From NCBI RefSeq assembly GCF_026626305.1, contig NZ_JAPNUE010000012.1:1-64000 (forward strand): a DNA stretch of 64,000 bases, written 5' to 3'. Source of the DNA: Frigidibacter sp. RF13 (GTDB lineage: Bacteria; Pseudomonadota; Alphaproteobacteria; Rhodobacterales; Rhodobacteraceae). The translations under genes and the position numbers were made by a program. Numbering within the stretch: position 1 is the first letter of the stretch; the number at the start of each line of letters is the position of its first letter. Positions 35,001 through 38,731 of this stretch are shown here, in pieces. Under the pieces are notes generated by a model, which worked only from the letters and a program-made list of their open reading frames with translations, did no database searches and was not told where the DNA came from.

Positions 35001-37487
35001 ATCGTTCTCGCTGAAAATCAGCGTATCGCCATAAGCGGTACCGGTCAGCCTCTCGAATCCAGTCAGCGTCAGCGCTGAGTCAAAATCCCTCAGATCGAAC
35101 GCAGGGCCACGATCAAGAAGCTGCCCAACCCCGGCGACGCTCAAAAGCGCCCCTCTGTCGAAAGACGGATCGCCCCTAAAGGGGCTACTACCAGAGCCTT
35201 GTCCTGCGATCGTGTTTATTAATCCGTTTATGACGGTCGCGCCACGTTGCAACGGCTCCAGCGAAACATGATCATAGTCCGCCTCTGTCACCTCGCCCGG
35301 CGCATAGGAACCAAAGTCGATAACCAGCGGAACCTTCAGCCAGTCGTCTGTAATCTTCGCAACGTCCGCCCGCTCCGAGAGCGTGATCTTCTGAATGCCG
35401 AACAGTGCCTCAATGCGACGGCGATCCTCTTCAGTCGCATTCAGATTGTCGATGGTTAGTTCGACAACCTCGATGGCACCCACGGTGCCCAGCTTGAGAT
35501 CGGCGATCTCGAGACCCCTGGTTGCGTAGTCCGGCGCTTGATCGGTTGATAGGGCGGCGGAAAAGACCACCTCGTTCGTTTCCGACAGGTCGACACCGAA
35601 GTAGCTTGAGCCCGTCTCCGAAAGCCGCCATCTCAGAAAATCTTCGGCCTCGTAGCGAAGATTGCCATCGGTGTTTCCTGGGTTGATCTGGGCAAGATCG
35701 ATACCGACGATGACATCGCGATAGCGGGCACCTTCCGGCAAGCCGCTCGCCGCATCTGCCGCGAAGAGATCGGTGAACCGGTCCGACCCTTCACCCCCGA
35801 ACAGAACGTCCGACCCGCCACCCGCATAGACCTCGTCGTCGCCGGCTCCGAGTACAAATATCTCGTTGAACCCTGACCCTTCGACCTTATCTGCACCCTC
35901 CGCACCGAAGAAAAGGCTCGCACGGTTCGCCTCGGTACTTCCCACATCCTCTTGCGAAAGCTTGACTGGGCCGGAACCGGCAACCGTTCTGATTTGCACG
36001 CCATCGACATAACGTCCGGCAAGACCCGCTTCCGTCCAGCCATGAAGCGCCTCGGGCACCCCGAAAAGCGCTTCGAGAATCTCATCTTCCGATCCGCCCG
36101 CCTGGGACGCCAGGAGCGCGTCGAGCCAGGCGGTCATCAGGATCGGCGCCTTGGTTGGCGATGCGCTTTCGTTGTTCTCCGTGAGATCCCAAATGTCGGA
36201 TCCCAGGTCGAGGACCAGTATCTCGCCCTCGCGGGTGGTCGGATCTTCATTCCGCTGACCGTCGGTCAGAAAACTCAGGATGCCCTGCAGAGCATCGTAC
36301 CCGCTCGTCTGGCCCGTTGCTCCGGCTTCGATCTTGCGCAGCGCCATCAGGCCCGCAAACTGCACGACCGTCTCGGCTATCGCCTGGCGAAATCCGCCCT
36401 GTAGCATCGGGTTTGATGGCAGGCTTTCGATTTCCCTTGCGAACTCGGCGTTGGTCTTGACGGCCAGTCCGAGGTCCGACAGGTCGTCGAACATCGCCCT
36501 GGCCCCCACGCTGCCGAAAACCAGCGTGTCGCTGTCCAGTACAGAATAGGCAACCGCGCGCAGAAGATTCTCCGCAATGAACCCCTCGTGGAAACGGCTT
36601 TCGTCTGCGGGCCTGATTGCGTCTGCGGCGTTATTTCCAAAGAGCGCTCTGAACACCTCCTGGTGGATCGAAGCCCAGTTTTCCGACAGCTCCTCCTTGT
36701 CTGAAAACAGCTGCAAAACCAGCCCAGCCATACTGTGTAACGTTAATCCGGGGAGGAGGCTAGATGGAACATGCGCTAGGTTCGTCTCAGCGTCAGTCAG
36801 GCCCGCATCTTTCAACCACGGATAATTCGTGTTGTCCCGCTCTGAGAAATATCCGGTAGGCCTCAAGACTGACCCCAGTGTTTCGCCCGGCATGAAATAG
36901 CCGCCCGCCATATCTGACGCCTCGCGGCCGCTGTGCTTGAGCAAGCTGTCGCTGGCGGAAAGGTAGGACATCGGGTCGAATATGGTCGCCTGCAGGCCCA
37001 GGACCCGAGACCAGAGACCGGCCAGCCCGCCGCCGAGGGAATGGCCGGTGAGGGTCAAACCGCCCGTGGTGCTGGCCTGAACGCTTTGAAGGAAGTCGAG
37101 CGACAGGGGCAGCTGGTCCGGCTGCGCCCCTCCGCCCTCACCAGTGAAGCCACCGCCGATTGGCCAGCCATGTATTGCGTCGCTGCCGCCATAGTAGCCG
37201 CCGAGTGGGTTCAAGCCATCTGTGCCCCGGTAGGAAATGACCGTACCGTAGGGCGTGTCATAGGCGACGGCGTAGAAGCCGGCGGCGACACCAGGTGTAC
37301 CTGCCTCTGTTGCCGACTGCTGAATGACAGTTGCACTGCCTATTGCCGACCCGATACCGCCGAGGCCGTCAATGTCATTTCCTCTTTCATCGAGGTTAAC
37401 ACCGTCATTGATGGCGCTCCCATAGCCCCGGTTGTAGGCGTCCATCGACAAGAGAGCGAGGAAAAGCTCTTTCTCTGATACGGTCAT
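11070..37487 (-). CDS. Giant RTX protein (8805 aa) with N-terminal lipase-like domain
   Basis: This is one continuous 26.4-kb reading frame. The N terminus has a class 3 lipase-like alpha/beta hydrolase motif, GHSLGG, with candidate nucleophile Ser150. A first calcium-binding RTX block lies near 533-575 and an EF-hand-like segment (LDLDGDG, DTNGDGK, DRDQDGV) near 1141-1263. Repeated RTX units with HCBP-like spacers run from about 1830 to 3690, including a near-identical 132-residue triplication. A LamG-like module (about 3695-3870) is followed by a TxLSxET-rich linker (about 3910-3953). Cadherin-like tandem repeats (NDxDxDxD type) occupy about 4468-5139, 5630-6053 and 6427-7086. Ig/dystroglycan-like LPSWLxFD modules lie near 6083-6416, 7096-7190 and 7996-8196. 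Final RTX blocks fill about 7200-7946 and 8200-8670. The tail ends SNKFSFY, as type I secretion signals do. A secreted, calcium-folded surface or adhesive enzyme is inferred; lipase activity is unproven. Confidence 0.93.
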   Translation of the reverse strand: MTVSEKELFLALLSMDAYNRGYGSAINDGVNLDERGNDIDGLGGIGSAIGSATVIQQSATEAGTPGVAAGFYAVAYDTPYGTVISYRGTDGLNPLGGYYGGSDAIHGWPIGGGFTGEGGGAQPDQLPLSLDFLQSVQASTTGGLTLTGHSLGGGLAGLWSRVLGLQATIFDPMSYLSASDSLLKHSGREASDMAGGYFMPGETLGSVLRPTGYFSERDNTNYPWLKDAGLTDAETNLAHVPSSLLPGLTLHSMAGLVLQLFSDKEELSENWASIHQEVFRALFGNNAADAIRPADESRFHEGFIAENLLRAVAYSVLDSDTLVFGSVGARAMFDDLSDLGLAVKTNAEFAREIESLPSNPMLQGGFRQAIAETVVQFAGLMALRKIEAGATGQTSGYDALQGILSFLTDGQRNEDPTTREGEILVLDLGSDIWDLTENNESASPTKAPILMTAWLDALLASQAGGSEDEILEALFGVPEALHGWTEAGLAGRYVDGVQIRTVAGSGPVKLSQEDVGSTEANRASLFFGAEGADKVEGSGFNEIFVLGAGDDEVYAGGGSDVLFGGEGSDRFTDLFAADAASGLPEGARYRDVIVGIDLAQINPGNTDGNLRYEAEDFLRWRLSETGSSYFGVDLSETNEVVFSAALSTDQAPDYATRGLEIADLKLGTVGAIEVVELTIDNLNATEEDRRRIEALFGIQKITLSERADVAKITDDWLKVPLVIDFGSYAPGEVTEADYDHVSLEPLQRGATVINGLINTIAGQGSGSSPFRGDPSFDRGALLSVAGVGQLLDRGPAFDLRDFDSALTLTGFERLTGTAYGDTLIFSENDLSKSLLDSEVRGLSSSTVRDVQSGTGDDIVIVFDPARFDKSQTVDVEAGGRPNDETKAGAELVLSVDGGDGNDWLVVSGGEGARAIGGVGRDWILNTSVNGEIYTDSYSGLDANGMPIDQNARDADGRLSNADEVWWWQGTRLMDPDENDQLRFFGLPLVGGSNEVPMLGFMAFGAMSGVGGSIYYDYILPFIQYRYDGERLYVINSVAELFGLGTPTKLGEADGDGPILHGTMTVENFDNGPAVSFGADLLDFAGDLGMVFKNANSRLSLLGMLPGFPGGINRTAVLQDALVTIANAGKKQFKALNWLEPADPLILDLDGDGIETVSMDDAEVWFDHDGDLFGEKTGWLKGDDGFLVRDLDGNGRIDDISEMFGGVGRSGFAALAELDTNGDGKVDAADVAYGELMVWRDRDQDGVTDAGELTSLAALGILSIDVTGNALDVTTPQGTHLIRSGQFTWADGHKGNAFDAVFEMSDVDTKFAGENGLAAWLGDTPLSAKGFGRITNLAVAASNDFAVRDMLADVAANVTVPNLEDMRQKTGAVLGQWGFSLEESRELTPVLLSSDGKVLIDRAVWVEDQAGGFWQLESGQPILAGDGSTIARPTMEDVLAQSAANGAHWQLEQLWSPSTRANELQHRQNAPYLVSLINGRAVVVDYGIENPDGSWRLASGTPVVDADGQAIASPTVADIMAQAHAAGQEWRVEAIGFNPYAAIDVEEIGVYQVDGVVVDYTVRVTDQDGDFYVWARNLDRALELQDKYGHARGFNLRSYEVDFDTLDVVNSTTNSTYRVEMLTPGQFHFATSLAGIDFVPAMLTATYDNQAGQIAYSVNESGSASLSDDHYESGIKAMIGLLDTVIDQYITASRAFALRLGFQGGMSSFFPGLAYDVATDQFYSTTDRELAPMFEAIFAAAPDGATPSYDYLRDWHQILSTLYPDYRMDGTGNLFGTTVSLDQRYILQMMLPAYQNVGIDIDLRGAMNALGIDETRLIDEPNAPNLPASSSAEYHGTTGTDFILIGAGEANYRGGSGSDVYYAGKNFGDAVIADVDGGAPDELRFTEVTSSQVIATRVGQDLILTAAGQTGRITVHNHFLGEANTNSFGRYREDTALKAIVFADGVVWDKMKIAYAVANPQDTDQVIAGSGDLDIMWGGKGNDVLHGSAGGDIYVFAKGDGQDVVDEQNLPTELPGKAGLDFLQFTGDITADDLHLTRTGKSNDLFIQLKNKDGSFTGDTILVKDQFGGMRLNLGEFLGGIDPSLALDYIAPNLIEKFLFEDGSWLDFTEITQRVLKNAKTDGADAIYGFIDADTLDGGLGDDLLQGLEGGDTYIFGRGISGRGYGHDVIDDNDYSVKLFGAPDDTLTFIDGLRWSDFDFIRDGASDTLTLQIHGKTDRVTLLNQDTYLPFLGAPDAIERFVFAPDEQDKKPVVWSQSDLFQKFIDAYATQGNDTLYGFSTNDRMDGKAGDDLLQGGGGSDSYLVRRGDGSDIIFDAGGGNDQLIFEHINFGDGVLGDLTVSRTALDLIFTIRDTGQVITLRDQYVRGGRQAHAVETFVFADRVIAYTDLNPEDVDLIGTDQAEHLVGSDFGEIIDGKGGNDTLEGGSDGDTYKFDAGYGNDTIIDTQVRASWAGRQKTETEQPDRVIFGPNLTASIASFAKIGDDLVISFAGWSDTLTIRNQFRNVTDGVEIFQFSDLTLTISDIEQTYLQISGGNRGDNLITGLDDQPNTLDGRQGEDTLVGGNMADLYAFGIGYGYDQILEKTDAGSIKDRVRFGEGVTLDSLIIRRDVNDLLIDLGNGEDVLRIVGGLTSTTVEEFAFADNTVVTLNDLRVRMLQGTTGHDKLEGFSSDDRLEGGAGSDELIGGGGNDTYVFGHGDGQDSVLESSGTDVIEFRKGVTADQVSFETAGDNLIIRLAPGGDSLVVLGGAGKVAGLQVETFRFNDGVLGDDGQTWVVANTVLTLGDVLTHVYAQRPNGSQDKVDATQLDPDFVVKPGRGFDTVTLAADTSYLFSKGDGYDRLSMAAVASAAGEIRFDDYGSAEALVRLAGIGSRDLIITFPETGEAVQLIDALGGARFPSIVFADGVIWDRAALLAASVNGQESVGSDMIQGHNYGAVIEGGLGDDDIYGGSGADSYLFSRGDGRDVITDAGGADILDIRGYQASELKVSRLDAARQELILAFTGSEDEIILRSTSTSSFMGVETIRFSDGATLSVAALLSQTSLVATQQNDSLAGGTGADTLEGLGGDDTLVGGVGNDVYIYNRGDGSDVIDDNSGTNRIVLNGYMPGEVRVLRPDDSGRLILRMVDGGEILVVFPAQITAVQFAGGVTWGNPQLMEFALRHAETAANDHVFGTSIAETLYGTAGSDTLFGAGGNDTYLIGVNQGHDRIIEDGGNDRIVFGAGITLADIRAVATNLDGGPGDVTFGFTNGTGTFTVASMRETFVPYAPLSQIETVEFDNGTMMSWADFLKETYFKGTDGNDSIVGTSLNDTITGSAGDDTLGGLKGDDTYLIGLNQGHDRIIEDGGNDRIVFGAGITLADIRAVATNLDGGPGDVTFGFTNGTGTFTVASMRETFVPYAPLSQIETVEFDNGTTMSWADFLKETYFKGTDGNDNIAGTSLNDTITGSAGDDTLGGLKGDDTYLIGLNQGHDRIIEDGGNDRIVFGAGITLADIRAVATNLDGGPGDVTFGFTNGTGTFTVASMRETFVPYAPLSQIETVEFDNGTTMSWADFLKETYFKGTDGNDSIVGTYTADTITGSAGDDTLQGQGGDDTYSVGFDGSHDRVIETSGASDTIVFGTGITLADLRGYQTNLDLNGTQDLTILSATGAGSVTVVDSAVSSGIERVRFDDGSEMTFAAFRSAVMANAVDESDESALVLRNTPGVDVPNLTLNGAFTIESWVYFNPGNAISNDDVMVSAIPALSQNLNFHAGKFRLYSTLTPNTANDKIIASTVASNAVWTHFAITRDDAGNLKIYVNGVLDATSAVPFVGDFTIDAIAANGGMTGNARFDDLRIWSVDRTASELQSGMTDPVDPASVGLERAYSFDSLDIVDIDGVTEVYVLDDTGNSAPALLPAGTYVAPKVAPPELPTALSSETPPSFTAPTSLSTETAPGFATPTGLSSETPTGINAALGGTQGTAASEFILGTAGADTITGGTGDDNLQGEGGADRYVYTRGDGRDMIRDKGVEATDELVLHGILPSEVTLRRGYGNDLEVIIAARDPNAGDGGRILLRDALAGGAVGVDRIVFDDNTVWQRSQFGTLVNQAGATAGDDKLTGTAAADTLAGGLGDDLLAGGQGDDTYNYAKGDGNDTIIESGGNDRLVISGYDPTEVTFRRRGAGGLDLLIQFAGTGDEIVILNGLNGSASASIEQVVFADSGATLTIADILADLLLSDATPGNDIVLGTAGADTLTGGVGDDLLSGGDGGDTYRFATGDGDDRISDTGGSGTDRVILDIDPSDIVYALRLGPDSNDLVLRLPGTRDRLIIENALGTGSVGVEEIQFANGTIWTRADMRAATLNFAQTTNDDFVQGYTGADAISAGAGNDTLRGEAGSDSYMVHRGDGHDRITETISATDIDRVIFADYVSTEVRIERLYKGSDTLVFHFLSSGDTLTVDGALATDGSGIEEYSFSDGITWYLADLLPRLDNLLPVAVADGYYSVVAGSQLVLTAAQLLRNDYDPDNQALQIVRVDGGDHGYAEIDANGNIVFTANQGFSGAAQFTYTISDGQNGFATGTVDLKVRPLADAQDDTGFTVAEDQSLTISAAHLLANDIDGDRMILGYLKDMVGGTASIASNGDVTFVPTADFNGTASFTYVANTPEGGVAEATVYIAVTPVNDAPVARDDHGFQTTENAAFDITVGQLLGNDSDVDRDALSIIAVGSTPDLTVTLTGTGEVHVVPRVTFFGNASFTYTVSDGHGGTSTATAHVYVEPVDFAPTVGDDHFAMVEDTPQLFDNATLLANDFDLDGDQLTITGAFGAIGGTATWYDNGILFEPAPNFFGTASFRYTVSDGQGGSSTGLVTLDVAPVNDNPVASDDRYNDTTRSYLKGVEDQPIIIPIVNLMLNDQDIEGSALTFIDASNAVGGTLTLPGDGTIVFTPDPNFWGEATFHYLVRDAEGLTDSAKVTLWFENVVDAAPVPGKDIVYVYEDVPTDILIADLLANDTDIDGDPLTFTDFGIASMFPHGRIVRKDEDTLTFIPDANTNESTNLWYKITDGVFDEVTGSVEVRIIAVNDEPVAGDDTGYSMIGGVPLVIRISDLLSNDTDVEESPITFAGIEALSQGSFEVFNDEFIVIHQTPGTVGQVTLDYLISDGELTDSGRVWIDVANGVNSGIIVGTDMRDLLVGTSVNETISGLAGDDVIRAEGGDDLIDAGDGADMIDGGSGYDVIDYSQSDAGLRASIATGIGQGGHAQGDQFVNVEGLIGSVFNDTLDGGAGANRLEGGAGNDLLTGAAGDDTLRGQDGNDRLDGGTGADIIDGGAGIDTADYSASAQAVDISLQDGTATGGDATGDTLVSIENLIGGDFADRLEGDGQANILDGGRGDDTLVGGDGDDVLRGGRGADQLEGGAGIDTADYSSSVSGVFVDLSGVTAGGGDAAGDTFTSIEIVRGSFHNDTITGDAGDNILIGGFGADVIDGGAGFDTVDYTGSALGVSISFSGSAGTAGEAAGDVLSNIEKIRGSLFDDTITGDAADNVIDGSRGDDMLVGGDGSDIYEFGFDKGSDTLVEADVAGIDAVVLAADVRKADVSLVREGDDLLIELENLGGFLTDTLRVSGHFLGGNTGIEEIRFADGSSWNRADIDDLQRIGRFNAADDLYRFGVEDEIAIIDPAMLLVNDAAAGTDQLELISVQGLNGATATIDQNGMIQFLGAQDQNGDAFFDYTVRDSFGRESTARVEVNLAPVNDAPVAGNDGIFVGTEDEELWIPLSALLGNDSDIDGDSLTITSLLPLYDGDGDPLYSTPSFPLTNGKGGVSGGYIKFLPRPDHFGFAGFTYVVEDGNGGMARGEVELYFTGVNDAPTGSYQHTIRMDIVNVIAVADLMASVSDVEGDSFSWTSLGAGTNGTATLSADGLYVEFTADSLGAAGFTFVVTDEHGASNTINATLSVIPLNDPPRAQNDSGFLTLEDHVLIIDPATLLANDHDPNGDTLVISALERFPLNGRVEWTTDGMIAFTPDASYNGTAGFQYEISDGRGGTDTAYVSISIIPVNEAPTVRHDVVGGVEDEINIILPGEVFGNDRDGDGDVLTYSSVSFLGILNPRLLGLGPNAVDRTVEERHDFALDRLDPSVTVSAHLADGSALPDWLSFDPATLMLTGTMPGGFAGTLDLVVEFALPPQMGGWTYQIAMAIDDTMASGLTAGIMPDVDLALLQTEPADLYQSIADLGAFAGGFDPASHVYGKGTWTATLPGDQPLPSWLSFDPVTLQLSMTNGAPPDGTLPARVTVSYAPPDAPLANGYQTTVAGGFGFEFVIDPASGVDPAVNAMLSNQAFFTAQGLFAVALDNEAALDVTLANGGPLPSWITFDASSMTFSGTPPVGDYVGAVDVRVSVPGTATTPAYALIVNVVVDPVLATGPAPGFTWAIVGDHLEVQASEDFDGTYVFSYRAEDTQGAESETTALIIANIDSVRDLPDAFADSFSFTQGQPRDIAISTLIANDRDIDGDPIRIIAVNAPTTGTVQVIEATRVIDHTAALPSLPGGSYSATQADGSPLPAWLALDSATGIITATIPLDALMSLDIRLTVSDGSASHQTGFNESFNGNIGAIVRYTPPTDGIAQSDSFTYTLTDDCEGTATGTVNITLNNPPLAEYDVVAAVEDTSLAIDLSTLLANDTDPDGNALSVISVGTVQHGTLTQNGQILTYVPDPQFSGQDLFIYTISDGRGATSTATVIINVAETNSAPVLATDYFQGTEDTPIVFDPAVLLANDTDADGDTLVVTGVTAPETGARVFILPDGSWQLMPDADVNGTLIFTYTVSDGAVSRTGTIEAAFAPVNDAPTLRPDAPLTMDEDTVLSVDLATLLANDSDIEGDTFQVVSVYDADNGTVTLSNGTAHFTPRLDYFGNAGFHYVVEDAHGAQSIGYIDITVRPTAELPVAVSDSGYSVAEDGTLVFDPAALMANDHDPNGTGLTFLGFRSAGVVEQPDGTWIFTPPADLTGPITLTYAITNETGVDVTTSVFITITPQPDAPYANGDSLNATEDTPLVIHLSALLANDGDVDGDGLVITGFTNLVGVTVTIDSAGILTITPSQNFYGQAGFDYVVADPTGLTATGQVTVNVAAVNDTPVLLSPLADISRDDAGQKIVTGTAFTAAINTAAFADPEQVPLSFTARLADGSALPSWLSFDGQRLSGTAPAGTSGIYSIVLTASDSELTAEDSFDLIISSPPIGTAGNDYIVGEDSDDTMDGGAGDDRLFGGAGDDSLLGGAGNDVLVGGPGNDTLVGDQGDDLMIYEGGNDVFVAGRHRKTSSGFDTLNLSQYRSDQVTFTLSWTSVVITTPDGSVTLSAQAYGVLGGDVVAENVVFSDITLDEAGILARAINDQSTPGNDVIHGSVNGSDLIFDGAGNDTIYGEAGDDTIVYHSGDDVIMAGSVPQTSVGFDTLDLSKYSANQVQFRTNGWNILIATPDGTITLYYQIRADVGSGSVNIEQVVFADGTLDEAGIKARALSDPSTAGNDVINGSAYGDLITDLGGNDTISLFAGDDTIVYASGDDWVSDSGGLDTLDLSKYSASQVQFRTNGWNILVTTPDGTITLFYQIRSDLGLGGSVIEQILFSDGTLDEAGIKARALADQATAGNDVINGTAYGDLIDGLAGNDTLMAGAGNDTLYGGLGNDSLDGNTGTDVMAGGAGDDIYLVDSASDTVTELAGEGIDLVKSSVTLTLAAEVENLTLTGSAAINGTGNALANVITGNGAANILTGDLGNDTLSGAAGNDTLSGGDGDDRLDGGAGIDSMTGGLGNDTYVVDSASDVVVELAGGGIDTVESSVTVTLAAEVENLTLTGSAWNSGTGNVLDNVLSGNGGNNALSGLDGDDRLTGGAGNDTLNGGAGADRFVYAAGTNGVDTILDFNQLDGGADEGDLLEFRDLLVGNFSYLGSGAFTGGSDNSEARVQGNQVLVDTDGNGVADITITLTGLTSDSQIDASDFLFTSTSVPAAARSPAAAAQRQMVQAQGAVSGTAQSGASVPNRAPVLSAPLSDRYAKEDTAFAIALQTSLFTDPDGDALTLSLKLANGDPLPSWMVFDAATGTVGGTPPQDFAGAIGLRLYASDGALTISDDFQLIFTGSGDPPVLAHALADVSRDAAGALIEVGKAFTFRADLAAFSDPDGDTLVYAARLASGAPLPSWLTFNGQSFQGTPPAGSLGVLDIVLVASDGSATVSDTFQLTISAPDSAYDQVLNGTDAADQLTGASGEDKINGGAGNDTLFGGAGDDALYGGEGDDLLSGGAGADYLEGGLGVDTVSYADATQSVTLNMYDTSKGDGDAKGDRLTSVERLIGSAQDDILITDGLEAINAGDGDDVIQDGSGLQRLTGGAGRDWFVMSAGDEATDIITDFRLEDDVLDLSLWGVTRLDQLTITETIDETGRPTGNLTISFGTDAVQLNGLTAQDIGKLTGANFFFADPSTSDPDKWSGATVDGTSGDDTINGTFRDSDDEGIGDGGQTIKAGAGDDVVYDGNGDDTIRGGTGDDTLFAGGGSDAFFGGDGVDTLSYAYLRGGVLVDMTDPTRNKGGAEGDRIAGIEVLHGTDFGDVLITDGLDSVYGRAGDDYLRDSEGLQTFYGGSGGDTFAFVEGDGQVDRVMDFEIGTDLIDLSGWGVTSLADLQISEAGTGDDRSITISYRTESLVLENMRAGDLARITDESFVFAEAAQPVDLQEPSATSAAGARATTVPAPEVQGDAPEVLDMSGLSAAASRLARAMASFGEGLAFTTHDTGNAGWLKLLGDLSPGEISEAGRDQINDPGSDGSDAGLPSGVLVDPETSVDAFLSTTQLAAMDSNKFSFY
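26781..27897 (-). repeat. Tandem 396-bp repeat, nearly three copies, inside the RTX gene
   Basis: The unit (132 codons, beginning around GNDRIVFGAGITLADIRAV) recurs with a 396-bp period and only a few base changes between copies. Neighbouring RTX units differ widely, so this block is a recent in-frame amplification. It corresponds to residues of about 3197-3569. Confidence 0.92.
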
Positions 37488-38593
37488 CGGGCTATCTCCG
37501 TCGAGAATGAATTTGCACTAAGCGAATTCGCGAATCGCTCCGTGGCATCAATTGTTTCGTAGCGCCGCCCATCGAGTCTGTTGGGCCAGATGTCGTCCAG
37601 CCACCCCAACACTGCCTCCACCTTGCCCTCTGTCACCGGCGCGTCGGTCACGGCGAGGGTGACTTCTGTCAACCTGTAACAGGGGCCGCCGTGGGGGGCG
37701 GCGCGCTCGGTCGGGGTGGGGATCAGCGTCTGGAACGGGTAGGGGCCGGAGCGCGGGCCGCGCAGCTTCGATTGTGCCGCCCAGGCCTCGGTCCAGCGCG
37801 CAGCCTCCTCGCGCGTAAAGCGTGTCTTCAGCGCATCGCGCCGCGCCTCATAACCTTCGAACCAGTCGTGATCCGGCCGCGTGATCCAGGCAAACTCCAC
37901 CAAAGCCGCCGCCGCATCGCCGGTGATCCCGGCCTCCGCCGCCGCGCGCGCCGCCTCCTGCCGGTAGCCCTGTTCCCAGGCCCAGGAGGCCCAGGTCCGC
38001 CCCTCGGCCCGCCAGGGCGCCTCCGCCGCCGTCAGGCCCCGGTCGCAGCCGAAGGTCGCATCCAGATCGTCGGGGTCCACCCGCCGCACGGTCTTGGGGT
38101 CGGCGATATCGTCGAAGGTCACCAGCCGTGGCCAGACCTCGCGCGGCAGCACGACCGGCTCTTCCTCCGGCAGCGCCTTGATCAGATCCATCGCCTCGTG
38201 AGAGCTGAAGCGGCTCTGCTCTGCGGAAACGGCATAGGCGAGATTGAAACCTGGCCTGCCATCCAGAAGCGCGAAGAGCCAGCGGCCCGGCGCCACCTCG
38301 AACGCAACCGCCTCACCCCGCGCGGAGAACCCCCCGAGCTGTCCTTTTTCCTTCCAACTCCCCTCCCAGCGAATGGCCTGCACCGTGCTGCCGCTGACCG
38401 GCCCCGAGGGCGTGTCAATGGTCACGACCATTTGCTGGTGCCAGCGTTCGGTGACCACGCCAACCAGAATGCCGAAACCCATCTCATAGAGCACTCCCTG
38501 CCAGAAATACGAGGAAAGTGGCCAGAAGATCGCCGTGGGAACCGCGAGCAGCAAGACGAGCCCAAGCGCGATGAGTTTGAGCGCAAGCCTCAC
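37484..38593 (-). CDS. Membrane-anchored protein of unknown function, coupled to the RTX gene
   Basis: With GTG 38593 as start (GGGGGGA upstream) the product is 369 residues; an ATG at 38683 would add 30 residues that do not look like leader sequence. Residues about 3-22 are strongly hydrophobic (LALKLIALGLVLLLAVP), giving a signal anchor. A second hydrophobic patch lies near 25-50 (WPLSSYFWQGVLYEMGFGILVGVV). The remainder is soluble and rich in tryptophan and charged residues. I do not recognise the family. Its stop overlaps the RTX start as ATGA, the tightest form of translational coupling, so it is probably needed with the RTX protein, for instance in folding, immunity or export. That role is inference. 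Confidence 0.75.
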   Translation of the reverse strand: MRLALKLIALGLVLLLAVPTAIFWPLSSYFWQGVLYEMGFGILVGVVTERWHQQMVVTIDTPSGPVSGSTVQAIRWEGSWKEKGQLGGFSARGEAVAFEVAPGRWLFALLDGRPGFNLAYAVSAEQSRFSSHEAMDLIKALPEEEPVVLPREVWPRLVTFDDIADPKTVRRVDPDDLDATFGCDRGLTAAEAPWRAEGRTWASWAWEQGYRQEAARAAAEAGITGDAAAALVEFAWITRPDHDWFEGYEARRDALKTRFTREEAARWTEAWAAQSKLRGPRSGPYPFQTLIPTPTERAAPHGGPCYRLTEVTLAVTDAPVTEGKVEAVLGWLDDIWPNRLDGRRYETIDATERFANSLSANSFSTEIAR

Positions 38594-38691
38594 GCGACGA
38601 TCCCCCCGCCGGGAACAGAGACCGGGAAGAACCCCGGCATCAATGGCAGCAGTTCTGGTATCACGTTGGCCCTCCCTCGGCATTCTGCATC

Positions 38692-38716
38692 GGGAAGGCC
38701 CGAACTGGGCCTTCCC
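38692..38716 (-). terminator. Perfect 10-bp hairpin after the acyltransferase gene
   Basis: GGGAAGGCCC and its exact complement are separated by GAACT. It sits 15 bp beyond the acyltransferase stop and about 100 bp before the GTG of the next gene. Without a T-run it may only attenuate transcription into the giant gene, or the giant gene may have its own promoter at 38594-38690. Confidence 0.5.
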
Positions 38717-38731
38717 AGGATCTGCGCCCGC

